NCBI GenBank assembly: GCA_965223095.1 | Contig: OZ244979.1 | Location: forward strand, 3,224,001-3,288,000 | Direction: 5' to 3' | Source of the DNA: J054 sp965223095 | Lineage (GTDB): Bacteria; Pseudomonadota; Gammaproteobacteria; Steroidobacterales; GCA-2729495 | DNA: 64,000 nucleotides | Part shown: piece after piece, positions 63,689 to 64,000 of the stretch | Layout: each line of letters opens with the position of its first letter | Position numbering within the stretch: the stretch's first letter is position 1 | The notes under the pieces: model-generated | Seen by the model: the letters and a program-made list of their open reading frames with translations, nothing else | Database searches by the model: none | Told to the model about the DNA's origin: nothing | Program-made: the position numbers and the translations under genes

Positions 63689-63814
63689 GTGAAAACTCCC
63701 GGAATTGGCCCCGGCATAATACCCCGGCACAATCGACTTAAGGACAGAAACCCATGTGGTGGATTTTGACAGGCGCCCAAGGTAGTTTGCAGCTAGTACG
63801 GAGGTCAACAGACC

Positions 63815-64000
63815 ATGAAACTCGCCATCGTCGGGGCTTCGGGGCAAACGGGCCAGCAAATTAGCCGGGAAGCCCTCGGCCGTGGTCACCAAGTATTAGC
63901 CCTAGCGCGGTCCCCACAGAAAATAGACCTGCAAGATTCGCGGCTGGAAACTCGTAAAGCCGACGTGTTCGATCCGCCGTCACTGCAAACCGGCCTTGCC
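63815..64000 (+). CDS. NAD(P)-binding SDR-like protein (partial, runs off right edge)
   Basis: The first 62 codons from ATG 63815, with GGAGG about ten bases upstream, encode MKLAIVGASGQTGQQISREA, a Rossmann nucleotide loop of the NmrA/SDR type, then VLALARSP and KADVFDPPSLQ. It resembles the protein at 61167 and may be a paralogue. The rest lies outside. Confidence 0.8.
   Translation, partial: MKLAIVGASGQTGQQISREALGRGHQVLALARSPQKIDLQDSRLETRKADVFDPPSLQTGLA

Noticed and set aside
1..64000. tRNA, rRNA and CRISPR arrays
   Set aside because: No clover-leaf core, rRNA segment or evenly spaced repeat was seen on reading through.

Overview
The window looks like a chromosomal segment of a free-living, probably aerobic, moderately GC-rich proteobacterium, most likely a gammaproteobacterium. 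The grounds are the biotin operon, the OmpA-type outer-membrane protein, the GlyGly-CTERM and PEP-CTERM surface proteins and the Rieske oxygenases. I see no rRNA, tRNA, phage or CRISPR. The only clear mobile element is one IS110-family insertion. Several genes use TTG or GTG starts.

Region by region. (1) 1-3.1 kb: the start of a PEP-CTERM-system TPR lipoprotein (prsT-like), a small membrane protein overlapping it, and a secreted PEP-CTERM protein whose leader carries what looks like a cyclic-di-GMP-I (GEMM) riboswitch. (2) 3.2-4.6 kb: the IS110 element with a structured upstream region that may encode its bridge RNA. (3) 4.7-22.5 kb: a dense cluster of small-molecule or glycoconjugate tailoring enzymes. 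It holds three free-standing 2-oxoglutarate/Fe(II) oxygenases, a dioxygenase-sulfotransferase fusion, a TPR-sulfotransferase, two related methyltransferases, an FkbM methyltransferase, a carbamoyltransferase with an extra SCP2-like domain, a TPR-hydrolase, a glycosyltransferase-like protein and a possible cysteine hydrolase. A tag-less relative of the PEP-CTERM protein lies inside it. The substrate is unknown; I see no PKS, NRPS or precursor peptide. (4) 23.9-30.7 kb: a Rieske oxygenase, a molybdopterin/ferredoxin pair resembling pyrogallol-phloroglucinol transhydroxylase, and a two-domain VOC protein. Together these suggest processing of a hydroxylated aromatic compound. (5) 30.9-36.8 kb: assorted small enzymes (GNAT, GFA, MOSC, thioesterase, sulfotransferase, M19 dipeptidase, VOC). 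(6) 37.2-40.3 kb: bioF-bioD-bioA with overlapping reading frames.

(7) 40.5-48.4 kb: MBL-fold and luciferase-like enzymes, a GlyGly-CTERM reprolysin-type metalloprotease, a second PEP-CTERM protein, a secreted protein and an OmpA/TSP3 outer-membrane protein. (8) 48.9-64 kb: catabolic or accessory genes. These are a second Rieske oxygenase, an FMN hydroxy-acid dehydrogenase, a CMD-family protein, a nitrilase, a quinone-reductase-like MDR enzyme, an unusual Nramp transporter, a serine hydrolase, a GST, an arginine-deiminase-fold hydrolase, two NmrA-like proteins, a substrate-binding lipoprotein and two NTF2-fold proteins. Two gene relics sit here: the orphan C-terminus of a UbiD decarboxylase (51.6 kb) and a frameshifted acyl-CoA synthetase C-terminus (53.7-54.1 kb).

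Taken together, the window combines surface display (exosortase and rhombosortase substrates), a tailoring cluster of unknown product, and a catabolic region that seems to be gaining and losing genes. Positions of motifs are hand counts and may be off by a few residues.
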